Origin: Triplophysa rosa
Taxonomy: Eukaryota; Chordata; Actinopteri; Cypriniformes; Nemacheilidae
Direction of reading: 5' to 3'
NCBI RefSeq assembly: GCF_024868665.1
Contig: NW_026634414.1
Coordinates: 1 to 64,000, forward strand
Length of the DNA: 64,000 nt
Below the pieces are notes generated by a model that worked only from the letters and a program-made list of their open reading frames with translations, had not been told where the DNA came from and ran no database searches. This document shows, in pieces, positions 44,250 to 55,879 of this stretch; position 1 is the first letter of the stretch; each line of letters opens with the position of its first letter. Made by a program: the position numbers and the translations under genes.

Positions 44250-45377
44250 ATAAATACGTTATGTGTACATGTTAAATTGAGTGCTTACAATATACGTTAA
44301 AGTAATTGTGCTAGTCCGTGTTGTATATTTAGTACAGCTGTAGGTTTCCAGGTAAACAACGTATAAATTAACAGTGTTACAGTTTTAATAATCCAACTCT
44401 TACCTAATAATGTGGCGGTTATTGTAGACTGTTGTCGTTCTACATGTCGTAGTATTGTACAAACTATATTCCTTTATCGTTTAGTCACGGTAGCACTTTG
44501 CTAACGTGTCTCACATTATGGTTTTGTCTAGTGTGCCAAGTTTAGCTGTGGTCACGATCCCCTTCAAACAAAGCGGTTTGCTTGTCATTATTTTAAAAAC
44601 GGACTACAGCACTATATCATTTTATTATGTAAAGGTGTGTGCATTATGTTTGGAAGCTCTCGCTAACTTGCTCAGTTACTCCTCTCTGTATAATCAAAGT
44701 AATGATCAACTTTTGGATAGAGCCGTTGTTGTTCTCCCACAACTATGACGAAAAAAGATCAACAGAAAACAATAGTCTGAATGGTTTTTGAGTTAAGTTT
44801 ATGAAGATAAAAACTTGTGATATGGTAATACTGATGCCATTTTTACACACAGCGTCTTTGTTTACAAAAACCTTCCTGAGATAAGAACTGTGGTAATGGG
44901 CGTTTCGTTTCTGACACGCAGTGTATGAAGAAAGACCAATCACAACTGATTGGGTCAGTTGGCCAATCGGAGCACACTGGACTCGCGGTAGGGAGGAGCT
45001 TAGAGAAGCGGAACATTTGAACAGCTTCGGAGGAATCGTTTAGGGATCTTTGAGAAATGGATAGATACTAAATGCTTATTTTAAGAAAATAGCACCGTTT
45101 TTTTTTTTACCTTTGATGCGTTTGAAAATGTTGTTGGGGACTCTAATATATGGAGCGATTTTAGTCTCATTAATTATTCACGCGTAAAACAAGATACACA
45201 CATGCGTAAACAGTTTCACGTGAACAAAACCTAATTTACGTGCATAAAAGTATACATATACATTTACAAAAAAAAATTAAAATACGAAAAAAAAAAAAAT
45301 TTTCTCATAATGTACGTTTCACAAACATATGACTGTGCACAAATATTTCGAAAGTTTAAAATGTACACGTTTATCGT
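44250..45377. other. No gene recognised
   Basis: AT-rich DNA; a more GC-rich patch at 44880-45040 has no frame I can support. Confidence 0.4.
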
Positions 45378-46097
45378 GTTATGTGAATGTAAAAATCGTC
45401 ACTCACGTGTGAATCGGCTTGGATGTGTGTGTGTGTTTTTTGAGACTCTCCTGGCAGCGCAACACCACCCACGTGGTTGTCGTACTCTTTAGCCAATCAG
45501 ATTCAGCCTTACCATTCAACCAATCATAAACGCGGAGAGCCCAGGACTCAAGGAAAACGGCTCTGCACCTTTGCGCAGCTACAAATCTATGCACCCATAC
45601 AAAACAATGTTTCCAAAAACTAGTTATTTATTGTCCTTGTTCATTTAAATCATACATTGTATGGACATACAAACATGAACATATCTCATCTATCAGGCAC
45701 AGTTTGTTACCCAGACGGATTTTAGCAGTTCAGTGGAAGTGACTGCTGGTTGTGTAGTTTTTAAGTGGTCATGTTCACTCACTATTTCATACTTTTCTCC
45801 TACAAAATAAGTTAATAAAAACAGATTTATTGCGTGGCTGTATTATGTTTTAATACAGCATCACAGCTCAGAGAGTAGATTTGCGAAACTGTACAAACGA
45901 GCCTTTAGTGCTAACTACAGCTCCTTGAGTTCTGTGCTCTCCACGATTTGATTGGTTGAATGGTAAGTTGAATCTGATTGGCTAAAGAGTACGACAACCC
46001 ACGTGGGAGGGGTTGCGCTGCCAGGAGAGTCTCAAAAAACACACACACACATCCAAGGCGATTCACACGTGAGTGACGATTTGCACATTCACATAAC
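45378..46097. repeat. Long inverted repeat, arms about 180 bp
   Basis: The left arm 45378-45560 starts GTTATGTGAATG and contains GAGACTCTCCTGGCAGCGCA and CTCTTTAGCCAATCAGATTC. The right arm about 45910-46097 is its reverse complement with scattered changes. The spacer is about 350 bp. The outer end of the right arm directly meets the tail of an L2 copy. Probably a foldback element. Confidence 0.85.
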
Positions 46098-47716
46098 TCA
46101 ACTCAACTCAACTTTATTTATATAGCGCTTTTACAATTTTCATTGTTACAAAGCAGCTGACATGAGACACATTGACTACAAGCAAAACAATCAAAGTTGT
46201 ACCTGCAAAAACAAGAAAAGGTTGAAAACACAGAAGACAGACACACCCACACACAAAACACTCCACACACACAACACGCACACGCACCAACACACACAGA
46301 CACAGAGACACACACACACACGGATGCGCACGCACACACACACAACACACACACACACAACACACACTACACACACACACACACACACGACACACTAACA
46401 AGTACCACCAACACACACACACGCTCAGTGAGAGCACACAATTATAGATAAAGGAGAGAGAAGCACAGGTCAAATATAACAGATAATAAATTCCTATATG
46501 CAATATTAATTAAGTAAAACTTTAAAATTCTAAAGCAGCCCCCCCGGTCAGGCAGATAGTGCAAAAACAGTATGCAAACGGTGGCGAGGAACCCAAAACT
46601 CTAATCGAGAAAAAAAACCTCAGGAGAACCCAGGCCCAACCAGGGGATTCCAGTTCCCCTCTGGCAAAAGCTGCTGCCTCTGCACAAGCTCCAGAGAACT
46701 TGCACAACAAGGCTAAATAAAATAAATAAACTTAATAATAAAATAAATATAGTTTAAGATTATCATTAATAATCTAATAGCATTTGAAATTTTGTGGTGA
46801 AAACATGTCAAGAGACCGCGTCCTTCTTTATCCAGCTCTATCATCTCAGCTCTTGTCAGGTCCCCACTTCCCATTCTCCGCTCTACCATCAGGTCAGGCC
46901 ATGAACTGCATCCTGCTCGCTGTGGTAACCTTGGAACAATGAGACAAGACTGGCTGAGAGTAGAGTACTGTTCTGTACTCTTTGATGCAACAAGTACATC
47001 AGTTGTGTTTTTGGTTCCGGTTGATCTAACTAATGCAGCCTAAACCCTCTGAAGATTTATATTATGGAAGAGTAGTGTATGCAAGATTAAAAAGATGCGT
47101 CTTTAGTCTAGATTTAAACTGACAGAGTGTGTCTGCCTCCCGGACAGTGCAGGGAAGACTATTCCAAAGTTTAGGCGCTAGATAGGAAAAGGATCTACCA
47201 CCTGCACTTGATTTTGAAATTCTAGGTATTACCAACTGACAGGACGCCTGAGAGCGTAATGCACGTGAAGGACTGTAATACAAAAGGAGTTCATTCAAGT
47301 ACTGAGGAGCTAAACCATGTAAGGCTTTATAGGTAATAAGCAAGATTTTAAAGTTAACGCGATGCTTTATAGGTAACCAGTGCAAGGTTGACAGAACCGG
47401 GCTAATATGTTCATACTTTTTTGTACGTGTAAGAACTCGAGCTGCCGCGTTTTGGACCAATTGGAGTTTTTGTAATAAGCCTGCAGGGCAACCACCTAAC
47501 AGTGCATTACAGTAATCTAGTCTTGATGTCATGAATGCATGAATTAACTTCTCTGCATCTGAGATTGACAGCATATGACGTAGTTTAGATATATTCTTAA
47601 AATGGAAAAACGCAATTTTACAGGTGTTGGCGACGTGGCTCTCAAATGACAGATTACTATCGAATAGAACGCCAAGATTCTTTGCTGACGACGAGGGTTT
47701 TATGGAACATCCGTCA
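46098..47716 (-). mobile_element. L2-type LINE, copy 3, 5'-truncated
   Basis: Begins (3' end) with TCAACTCAACTCAACTTTAT and runs to about 47716, where it breaks inside ORF2 after the segment matching 17130. The minus frame 47574-47062 is open and identical by eye to the end of ORF2 of the 15000-17771 copy (LSISDAEKLIHAFMTSRLDY onward). High identity suggests recent activity of this family. Confidence 0.9.
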
Positions 47717-48089
47717 TAGTAACCTGACTAACCAGAGTACTGATCTTGTTACACAGCATGAGAAATGTTGTTACGGTCATTCTTAAATGCCTGAGCAAAG
47801 TCGTCAAAGTATTCTGTAATTGCCTCTTAGAACTGTCACGACTGTGTTTCCCAAACAGCAGGCATCCACAAAAGCACCGCATTTATTGTGTTTCGTAATC
47901 GTCTGCTTGCGCAAGTTTACTATATGAAAATTATTATATTCAGTGGCTTTCTTACTTTTCTTACTGATATTTAGTGGCAGTTTATTAGGAAGTGACGGTT
48001 GACTAGTTGGATGGAAACGGTGCTTATTCGAAATGTTTTATGCGATATTCCAATTTTGCGCATAACTAAATTCGCAACTTTGGATGGAA
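47717..48089. other. No gene recognised
   Basis: Spacer between the L2 5' break and the truncated Tc1. Confidence 0.4.
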
Positions 48090-49345
48090 ACCCGGCTATT
48101 GACACCTTGCACAAGGAGGGCAAGACACAAAAGGTCATTGCAAAAGAGGCTGGCTGTTCACAGAGCTCTGTGTCCAAGCACATTAATAGAGAGGCGAAGG
48201 GATGGAAAAGATGTGGTAGAAAAAAGTGTACAAGCAATAGGGATAACCGCACCCTGGAGAGGATTGTGAAACAAAACCCATTCAAAAATGTGGGGGAGAT
48301 TCACAAAGAGTGGACTGCAGCTGGAGTCAGTGCTTCAAGAACCACTACGCACAGACGTATGCAAGACATGGGTTTCAGCTGTCGCATTCCTTGTGTCAAG
48401 CCACTCTTGAACAACAGACAGGTCAGAAGCGTCTCGCCTGGGCTAAAGACAAAAAGGACTGGACTGCTGCTGAGTGGTCCAAAGTTATGTTCTCTGATGA
48501 AAGTAAATTTTGCATTTCCTTTGGAAATCAGGGTCCCAGAGTCTGGAGGAAGAGAGGAGAGGCACAGAATCCACGTTGCTTGAGGTCCAGTGTAAAGTTT
48601 CCACAGTCAGTGATGGTTTGGGGTGCCATGTCATCTGCTGGTGTTGGTCCACTGTGTTTTCTGAGGTCCAAGGTCAACGCAGCCGTATACCAGGAAGTTT
48701 TAGAGCACTTCATGCTTCCTGCTGCTGACCAACTTTATGGAGATGCAGATTTCATTTTCCAACAGGACTTGGCACCTGCACACAGTGCCAAAGCTACCAG
48801 TACCTGGTTTAAGGACCATGGTATCCCTGTTCTTAATTGGCCAGCAAACTCGCCTGACCTTAACCCCATAGAAAATCTATGGGGTATTGTGAAGAGGAAG
48901 ATGCGATATGCCAGACCCAACAATGCAGAAGAGCTGAAGGCCACTATCAGAGCAACCTGGACTCTTATAACACCTGAGCAGTGCCACAGACTGATCGACT
49001 CCATGCCACGCCGCATTGCTGCAGTAATTCAGGCAAAAGGAGCCCCAACTAAGTATTGAGTGCTGTGCATGCTCATACTTTTCATGTTCATACTTTTCAG
49101 TTGGCCAAGATTTCTAAAAAATCCTTTTTGTATTGGTCTTAAGTAATATTCTAATTTTCTGAGATACTGAATTTGGGATTTTCATTAGTTGTCAGTTATA
49201 ATCATCAAATTAAAAGAAATAAACATTTGAAATATATCAGTCTGTGTGTAATGAAAGAATATAATATACAAGTTTCACTTTTTGAATGAAATTAGTGAAA
49301 TAAATCAACTTTTTGATGATATTCTAATTATATGACCAGCACCTG
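48090..49345 (+). mobile_element. Tc1-like element lacking its left end, one frameshift
   Basis: The right terminus ATATGACCAGCACCTG ends at 49345 before TA. The corresponding left terminus is not found upstream of about 48090, so the element is 5'-deleted. Same family as the fragment at 29206. Confidence 0.85.
48093..49059 (+). pseudogene. Tc1 transposase, DD34E, single frameshift
   Basis: The first frame reads IDTLHKEGKTQKVIAKEAG and CSQSSVSKHIN (helix-turn-helix), GRKKCTSNRDNRTLERIV and HRRMQDMGFSCRIP. Near 48423 one base is missing, and the second frame continues KRLAWAKDKKDWTAAEW, MFSDESKFCISFGNQ, FQQDLAPAHSAKATSTWF and SPDLNPIENLWG up to KGAPTKY and a stop. Spacing from the second Asp to Glu is 34. 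Without the frameshift and 5' loss it would be a normal transposase; as it stands it is inactive. The N-terminal start is not visible. Confidence 0.88.
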
Positions 49346-49376
49346 TATATACAGAGTTATTGGTTAGTCAAATAAA

Positions 49377-49716
49377 TGCGGAACAGGTATGTTTTTTGAA
49401 ATTTGTGAAGGATGCTGCAGTTCGGATAGAGGCTGGTGCCTGGTAGTTCATTCCACCAAAGGGGAACCGAATAAGTAGAGGTTTTTGCAAGCGATTTGGT
49501 GCCTCACTGTGATGGAACAACCAGGCGTCACTCATTTTCAGACCGAAGATGACGGGAGGGGATATAGACCTGGAGCACTGAGTTAAGGTAGATGAGCGAA
49601 TTTGCCGTTATCGTTCTGAAGGCCAGTGTCAGAGATTTAAACTTGATGTGGGCGACAACTGGCAGCCAGTGAAGTGAAATCAGGAGGGGTGTTACACACA
49701 CACCACGCACGCACAC
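49377..49716 (-). mobile_element. L2-like LINE fragment, RT C-terminus
   Basis: The minus strand reads PLLISLHWLPVVAHIKFKSL, TLAFRTI, YLNSVLQVYIPSRHLRSENE. The HWLP..xxIxFK and YxPSRxLRS motifs identify the end of an L2-type ORF2. A short fragment with no 3' tail. Confidence 0.75.
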
Positions 49717-49724
49717 ACTAGTCT

Positions 49725-49991
49725 GGTTTACTATCTCTGTGGGGATAGTCCATAGGCGTAATGTTTTTTATACTGTACAAACTGTATATTCTATCCCCTA
49801 ACCCTACCCCTAAACCTAAAGATCATAGAACACTTTTTGCATTTTTAGATTTAAAAAAAATATTGTTCTGTACAATTTATTAGCTTTTTTGCCCATGGGG
49901 ACCTCAATTTTGGTCCCCACGGTGACACGAGTCCGCATGTGTTGGTGTGCATTCAGGTTTAGGTCCCCACCAGGATATACAAACATGAACG

Positions 49992-50045
<54 letters not shown>

Positions 50046-50104
50046 CACACTGCCAGGCGTCACTCCCTCATTTCTTTCTATACTTATTTTTATTCTGTAC
50101 TTAA
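49725..50104. repeat. Common teleost repeat ending in (AC)n
   Basis: CCCTAACCCTACCCCTAAACC followed by GGGGACCTCAATTTTGGTCC (a palindrome) and GGTCCCCACCAGGATATACA leads into about 28 AC units at 49995-50050. I recognise the phrase order from many fish introns; its transposon class is unclear. Confidence 0.7.
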
Positions 50105-50787
50105 CCTTACAAAAATAAGCACACTTCAAGTTTTAGTTTATGTGAAATAAAATAAGTAGCGTTCACATATATTTTATTAGTATACTTTATGTAGTAGGCC
50201 TATGTATACTATACTAATGTATAAGTAGTATACCTGAAGCGTACTATTCCTTGCGACTGGCCCACTTTTTAGTTTATAAAAGTATACTTTTAAGAATACT
50301 TTAAGTGTAACAGTAATAAACTTTACTAGTTTACTAGGTCAATACATACAGCACATTTTTAGTTGATGAAAAGCCTCTTCCTGAGCCTTCTTCTAGTTTA
50401 GCAGGTTTTTCTGCAAGTATACATATACGGTACTCTTCGTATATTATTTTTGTGTTTTAATTATACTACTGTGTTCATATTTAAGTTTTACTTGCATACT
50501 TTAAAAAACTTTTAAGCGTACTTGAAGAAGATTTACAGTTCATTCCTGTGAGTAGGTTAGCTTTTTGCACGTTTTTTTATTTTACTCTTAAGCTTTTTCA
50601 CCCCAAAGTTGACTTGTTTTTTATATAAACTTGAAAATGTATGTTTATAATTCAAGTACTTAAGTGTTATTAAGTAACTTTAAGTGTATTTCTGTTTATA
50701 AAAGTATCCAGCAAGTATATACTTTCTTATTTTTAGTTTAAAATAGTATACTAATAGCACCCTTGAATACGCTACTTTTTTGTAGGG
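50105..50787. mobile_element. Non-autonomous element built of AGTATACT motifs
   Basis: The left end CCTTACAAAAATAAG pairs with the right end (reversed) CCCCTACAAAAAAGTAG. The interior is rich in AGTATACTT, AAGTACTT and AAGTATAC palindromic words on both strands. No coding sequence. No clear target duplication. Confidence 0.55.
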
Positions 50788-50815
50788 GAAAGCATAATAC
50801 TGGACAAAAGATTTA

Positions 50816-52036
50816 CACTCACCTAAAGGATTATTAGGAACACCATACTAATACGGTGTTTGACCCCCTTTCGCCTTCAGAACTGCCTTAATTCTACGTG
50901 GCATTGATTCAACAAGGTGCTGAAAGCATTCTTTAGAAATGTTGGCCCATATTGATAGGATAGCATCTTGCAGTTGATGGAGATTTGTGGGATGCACATC
51001 CAGGGCACGAAGCTCCCGTTCCACCACATCCCAAAGATGTTCTATCGGGTTGAGATCTGGTGACTGTGGGGGCCATTCTAGTACAGTGAACTCATTGTCA
51101 TGTTCAAGAAACCAATTTGAAATGATTCGAGCTTTGTGACATGGTGCATTATCCTGCTGGAAGTAGCCATTAGAGGATGGGTACATGGTGGTCATAAAGG
51201 GATGGACATGGTCAGAAACAATGCTCAGGTAGGCCGTGGCATTTAAACGATGCCCAATTGGCACTAAGGGGCCTAAAGTGTGCCAAGAAAACATCCCCCA
51301 CACCATTACACCACCACCACCAGCCTGCACAGTGGTAACAAGGCATGATGGATCCATGTTCTCATTCTGTTTACGCCAAATTCTGACTCTACCATTTGAA
51401 TGTCTCAACAGAAATCGAGACTCATCAGACCAGGCAACATTTTTCCAGTCTTCAACTGTCCAATTTTGGTGAGCTCGTGCAAATTGTAGCCTCTTTTTCC
51501 TATTTGTAGTGGAGATGAGTGGTACCCGGTGGGGTCTTCTGCTGTTGTAGCCCATCTGCCTCAAGGTTGTGCGTGTTGTGGCTTCACAAATGCTTTGCTG
51601 CATACCTCGGTTGTAACGAGTGGTTATTTCAGTCAAAGTTGCTCTTCTATCAGCTTGAATCAGTCGGCCCATTCTCCTCTGACCTCTAGCATCAACAAGG
51701 CATTTTCGCCCACAGGACTGCCGCATACTGGATGTTTTTCCCTTTTCACACCATTCTTTGTAAACCCTAGAAATGGTTGTGCGTGAAAATCCCAGTAACT
51801 GAGCAGATTGTGAAATACTCAGACCGGCCCGTCTGGCACCAACAACCATGCCACGCTCAAAATTGCTTAAATCACCTTTCTTTCCCATTCTGACATTCAG
51901 TTTGGAGTTCAGGAGATTGTCTTGACCAGGACCACACCCCTAAATGCATTGAAGCAACTGCCATGTGATTGGTTGATTAGATAATTGCATTAATGAGAAA
52001 TTGAACAGGTGTTCCTAATAATCCTTTAGGTGAGTG
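50816..52036 (-). mobile_element. Tc1/mariner-type element, complete (DD36E)
   Basis: 1221 bp between TA dinucleotides (50814-50815, 52037-52038). The perfect terminal inverted repeats are short, about 29 bp, starting CACTCACCTAAAGGATTATT. Compact, with the transposase filling most of the element. Confidence 0.94.
50848..51888 (-). CDS. DD36E transposase, intact, 346 aa
   Basis: Starts MGKKGDLSNFERGMVVGARR at 51888, 148 bp inside the 5' end. The N-terminal part has a helix-turn-helix (SISQSAQLLGFSRTTISRVY) and a GRKCLVD linker. Catalytic residues lie in AWSDESRFLLRHSNGRVRIW, FQQDNAPCHKARIIS and DLNPIEHLWDVV. By count, 36 residues separate the second Asp from the Glu, which places it in the DD36E group (Incomer type) of the Tc1/mariner superfamily rather than canonical DD34E. 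Length and organisation match that group, and there is no stop or frameshift. The protein would cut and reinsert the element at TA sites. This is the best preserved small transposon in the window. Confidence 0.93.
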   Translation of the reverse strand: MGKKGDLSNFERGMVVGARRAGLSISQSAQLLGFSRTTISRVYKEWCEKGKTSSMRQSCGRKCLVDARGQRRMGRLIQADRRATLTEITTRYNRGMQQSICEATTRTTLRQMGYNSRRPHRVPLISTTNRKKRLQFARAHQNWTVEDWKNVAWSDESRFLLRHSNGRVRIWRKQNENMDPSCLVTTVQAGGGGVMVWGMFSWHTLGPLVPIGHRLNATAYLSIVSDHVHPFMTTMYPSSNGYFQQDNAPCHKARIISNWFLEHDNEFTVLEWPPQSPDLNPIEHLWDVVERELRALDVHPTNLHQLQDAILSIWANISKECFQHLVESMPRRIKAVLKAKGGQTPY

Positions 52037-52038
52037 TA

Positions 52039-52435
52039 TTTTTACACTTTAGTTTAGTTGTACTGCAGTATAATGCACAGAAACTAGTGCTGTTTTCAAT
52101 TCTGAACATCTTTAGATGACTATTTGCTTTCGCTGTGATTCATACGCCTGACAGTAAAAGCAGCTGGTCCATGCTCATCCATTTCTAAAAATAATGTAGT
52201 GATGAAACAACAGATTTATTGACCCTATACTGACCAGCACTTCTGCACGTCTTCAAAGCTTTAGCGAGATTTTATAAAGATCTAAAGTCGAATCGCAGCG
52301 GAAAAGTTATATTTATCAGATTCAAGCAGTGTCTCATAAAAAAGTGATAATGCAGAGGAGAATGTTATTGCTCACATGTTTCACTTTCATTGCTCAAGAG
52401 ATTTGATGGAGTTCTCTGTTGTGTTTTGTCTCGAC
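52039..52435. other. No gene recognised
   Basis: AT-rich spacer. Confidence 0.4.
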
Positions 52436-52735
52436 TTTGTCTCAGATGGTTCTGATCAGGAGAAATAAAACGAGAATCAAATGAGAGTGTAATTGTTGAA
52501 ACACATGAAGAGTCTGGAGGTGTAAAATAAATGTAGATTGTAGAATTAAAATAATATGGATTTGATGAGAAATGTTTGAGTTCATATTGAGATATTCAAT
52601 AATATTGACTTTTGATTGCAGACTTGACAAATCTGAGCTCAGTTTGACACATTGTTGACATCTCACAAATGTCTCCATTAGAATTTAGAAGAGATATCTG
52701 AGACGGAGTTGAGACTTAAATAAAAGTTTCCATTT
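52436..52735 (-). repeat. Dispersed repeat R, intact copy (empty site)
   Basis: Reverse-complemented, it contains CAATATGAACTCAAACATTT uninterrupted and matches the two parts of the copy at 58133-58283 and 60229-60400, including TTTACACCTCCA and CACTCTCATTTGATTCTC. It shows the state before a hAT entered the other copy. The family is unknown. Confidence 0.8.
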
Positions 52736-53756
52736 GCTCTCCAGTTATTTGCCTTGACATCTAGGAAAAATAATAGAGATATTAAAGATTTGTTTTTCTA
52801 ACGGGATGTTTTGATCAGTGCTCGAATTTAATCAAGTCTTTTGGGGGGTCCCCACCATAAAACTTTTTTTTTGGTGGGGGTGGGGGTTAGTCTCGCAATA
52901 TACAATTTATACAAAATACACAATATATTTGATCATAATATGCATAACTATATACTATTTATTAAAAACAGGCTTCTTTTACTGTATTTTGGATCAAATC
53001 AATGCAGGCTTGGTGAACAGAAAGGACTTTTAAACAGTAGTGTACGTCCAACAGAATACTATTATTTACCAATGTAATATTTACTATTTTCCCTAAAAAC
53101 AACTGATGATGATTGACACTTTGTGATAATAACACTTTTGTTCCAAAAGACTTGTTTAAATGCAAGAAACTAGTTTACTAGATATTAAAAATATAAATTG
53201 TGAAAAGACCGGCTGTCAGTCTGTGTGTTAGTGTTGTGGGGATTTTTAAACGATTTCAGTGCAGTTTACATAGTTACGTCCAGTAGGTGGCGGCAAGGGA
53301 CTGTTATGAGTGAGTGAGTGAGTGAGCGAGCGAGCTATGGAGTCAAAGTAGGGTCACATATATTTGCAACAAAAAAGATTTGCAAACAAAAATGTTTTTT
53401 GCAAACTGCAAACCAAAATAATGAATTGTGAAATAAAACTTAGGTATTGAGAGAAAAAAATACGTTTTGCAAACAAAAAGAAAGTTTTGCAAAAAAGAAT
53501 TAAGTACTGAGATAAAATAATTTTTTATAATTTTTTTAAATAAACCTTTAGCAGCAATGATTTTGCAACACGTTTTCCTTTGCAGTACCTACTAATTCAT
53601 CTGCACCGCCCCTTTAATTCTGCGTTTCAGCCACCAGTGCTTTTGCGACTCGGTTTTTCCTTTACGCTTCACTTTACTCTGCGTTTGGCTTTGTGGCACT
53701 GGTTTGGCGTGGGGGCGGAGTCAACGAATTTGGGGCGTATATACAGTAACAGGTCT
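52736..53756. other. No gene; low-complexity segments
   Basis: A GAGT tetranucleotide run near 53310 and repeated TTTGCAAAC-type words at 53360-53500 of unclear origin. No coding evidence. Confidence 0.4.
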
Positions 53757-54216
53757 GGGCATGCCTTCCTCTTTACATCATCAGTGTGAGTCACAGTAGA
53801 CAACAGTGCAACGGATCGATCGTCATGGCAGAGCAGAGGAGGCAGATCTCAAGTATGTCTAGGCAGGGGCGTAGCCAGAACTTTTTTTTTAGAGGTGGCC
53901 AGGTAAGACCCAGTGATTTTATTAGGGTGACCAAAAATCCTTACAGACAGAAATTCTTTAACTTCTACTGTAATTAACACCAATTCTTCATTACACATAG
54001 TTTGCTGGTCAAAAACACACAAAGAACGTAAAGTAAACAATTTATTTGCAATGCTTTCATGTGCTAACATTATTTTAAAATAATTTGCTAGCTATTATTT
54101 GCAGTAAGTTAGCATTTTTTAGAGAAAATAAACATGGCAGTACCCCAATTTAAACTTTCGCGAAAATATAATGAATGAATGAAATCCAGTTAAACAAGAC
54201 TGATTTTACTGACCTG

Positions 54217-55104
54217 GGGCCGGCTGCACCAGCTGTGCATAAATTACAACTTAGCCTATTGTAGTTTTGACTTAAACGGGCACTAAGTTACAACTTACGT
54301 ACTACAAAATATTTTTGAGTTGCACCATTCAACTTAGTTGAAGCGTAATATTACGTATAAACTAAATATTTATGGAAGCCTCCTATCAGGAATAACTGTA
54401 GGAACAAAATCGCATACTCTCTGAACTAACGGAATAAGCTCTTGTTTCACTCGACATTCTTTAATGATTTACACACATGATAATGCTGACATTTACAGTC
54501 ACTTACCTTTTAAAATAGAGAACATTATGTGATGACATTTCATTTTTGACTAACACGAACCGTCCTAGCGCGCCTCCGTGTGTGTATATCTGCCTGTGTT
54601 GTGCACGTCAAAATGAAATAATCTTCTTTTTATTTAATTGGCGGTTGGCAGTAAAATGAAATCACCCATATTGCATGTCATTTATTATTGCATTAAGTAG
54701 GCTGTATTGTTTTAAACAGCATTTGTTTATTAAATTTACTTTTAAATATGTTATTCATGAAAGGTAGTATTCTGTATACCAATTTTACTGTTATTATGTG
54801 AGGTAAAATAAGTTTAAATCAAGAATGTTTTGAAATTCACAACATTTCAACACAACTTTTTCTCACGAATTTAAAGGCTGCTATTGGACTGTTGAAGGTA
54901 AACGTCATATTATGCGAATGCGCATTACTTTACGGAGATCTTACGATAGCTACGTTCTGCCTTAAGACCAAATGGCGCAACCGAATAACATACAGATTAC
55001 AAATTTAGTTACAAACTAGCTAGTAGTAGTTACTAAGCCTCTAGTGTGGACTTTACGTTCACGTTTAAGAAAGAACTTACGAATGGCTGGTGCAAACCTA
55101 CCCT
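54217..55104. mobile_element. Possible nested element, GCACCAGC ends
   Basis: GGGGCCGGCTGCACCAGC on the left and, reversed, AGGGTAGGTTTGCACCAGCC on the right form imperfect inverted ends. The ACTTAG and TTACGT words near both ends are mirrored too. The target duplication is uncertain (TGA on both sides is possible). Confidence 0.45.
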
Positions 55105-55372
55105 GATCCTTCTGCTCGCGATGCGATGAACTTCCATGGTACACAGACCGTACACTGTCACGAAGCGAAGAGGTTAGCAGCTGTTCAGATAATAGCGCTT
55201 CGACTGTTTGCGTCAGTGCGTCAGCATATGACATCATATTAACGCGAGAGTAATGTCCTCGGGTTACTTTCAGGGCATACGCTAAATGATCTGCGCAGCA
55301 CTCTGTAAACTCTGACACGCATCTTAAAACTGCTTCGCACAACAGAGGTGGCCAGATAGGGCCATCCATCAT
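55016..55372 (-). CDS. Unrecognised 118-codon frame at the hAT end
   Basis: Starts MMDGPIWPPLLCEAVLRCVS 48 bases inside the right terminus. The first 85 codons are helix-prone with regular Leu/Ala and several Cys (EFTECCADHLAYALKV, SYADALTQTVEALLSEQLL), and are followed by a GGTAGGT sequence that could be a splice donor; after it the frame runs into the nested element. It may be the first exon of the autonomous hAT, a captured host exon, or chance. No family recognised. Confidence 0.3.
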   Translation of the reverse strand: MMDGPIWPPLLCEAVLRCVSEFTECCADHLAYALKVTRGHYSRVNMMSYADALTQTVEALLSEQLLTSSLRDSVRSVYHGSSSHREQKDQGRFAPAIRKFFLKRERKVHTRGLVTTTS

Positions 55373-55879
55373 TCAGGGGTAGCCGTTGCCACCCATGGCC
55401 ACCATGTAGCTACTCCCCTGTGTCTAGGGGATTGTTTTCACAATTAAACCTGTGTTTTGTTTCTGTTTGTTAACTAAAATGTATATTAACACGTTTGCTC
55501 AAGTTAAAGAACTTAGAGATCAATAAATGCGATGGTTTTTTAAGTAGTATGAATGGCTGCTACATGTATTCTACAGGACAACAGACAACGCAAGTGGTAA
55601 TCAATCTGCCAAAAACGAAATGGTTATTACACTTTCACTGTATAAAATGCTATATATATTTACCTGTTGTATTAGCATAGTTGTAGTACATATACCATGG
55701 TTAAACTATGGCTCCTGTAGTAAAACCATGGTAAATGGGTCGTATAACTTCACTCACTAGATTTTAACTTGCTGATTCTCTGTACTCAATGCATTGGCAT
55801 TGTTGTGCATGTTTATATTAACTGTGTTATTTGCTCTTTACTCTGTGTCTCATATGCAGATGCCTCTGTTCAGACACAA

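Larger units (their letters stand above)
53864..55420. mobile_element. Non-autonomous hAT in the inverted-repeat arm
   Basis: CAGGGGCGTAGCC and (reversed) CAGGGGAGTAGC ends with the perfect duplication TGTCTAGG at 53856-53863 and 55421-55428. Same end type as 38188-39308. An inner element with GCTGCACCAGC and GCTGGTGCAAAC ends seems to lie at about 54217-55104. A 118-codon frame occupies the right end on the minus strand. Confidence 0.85.
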
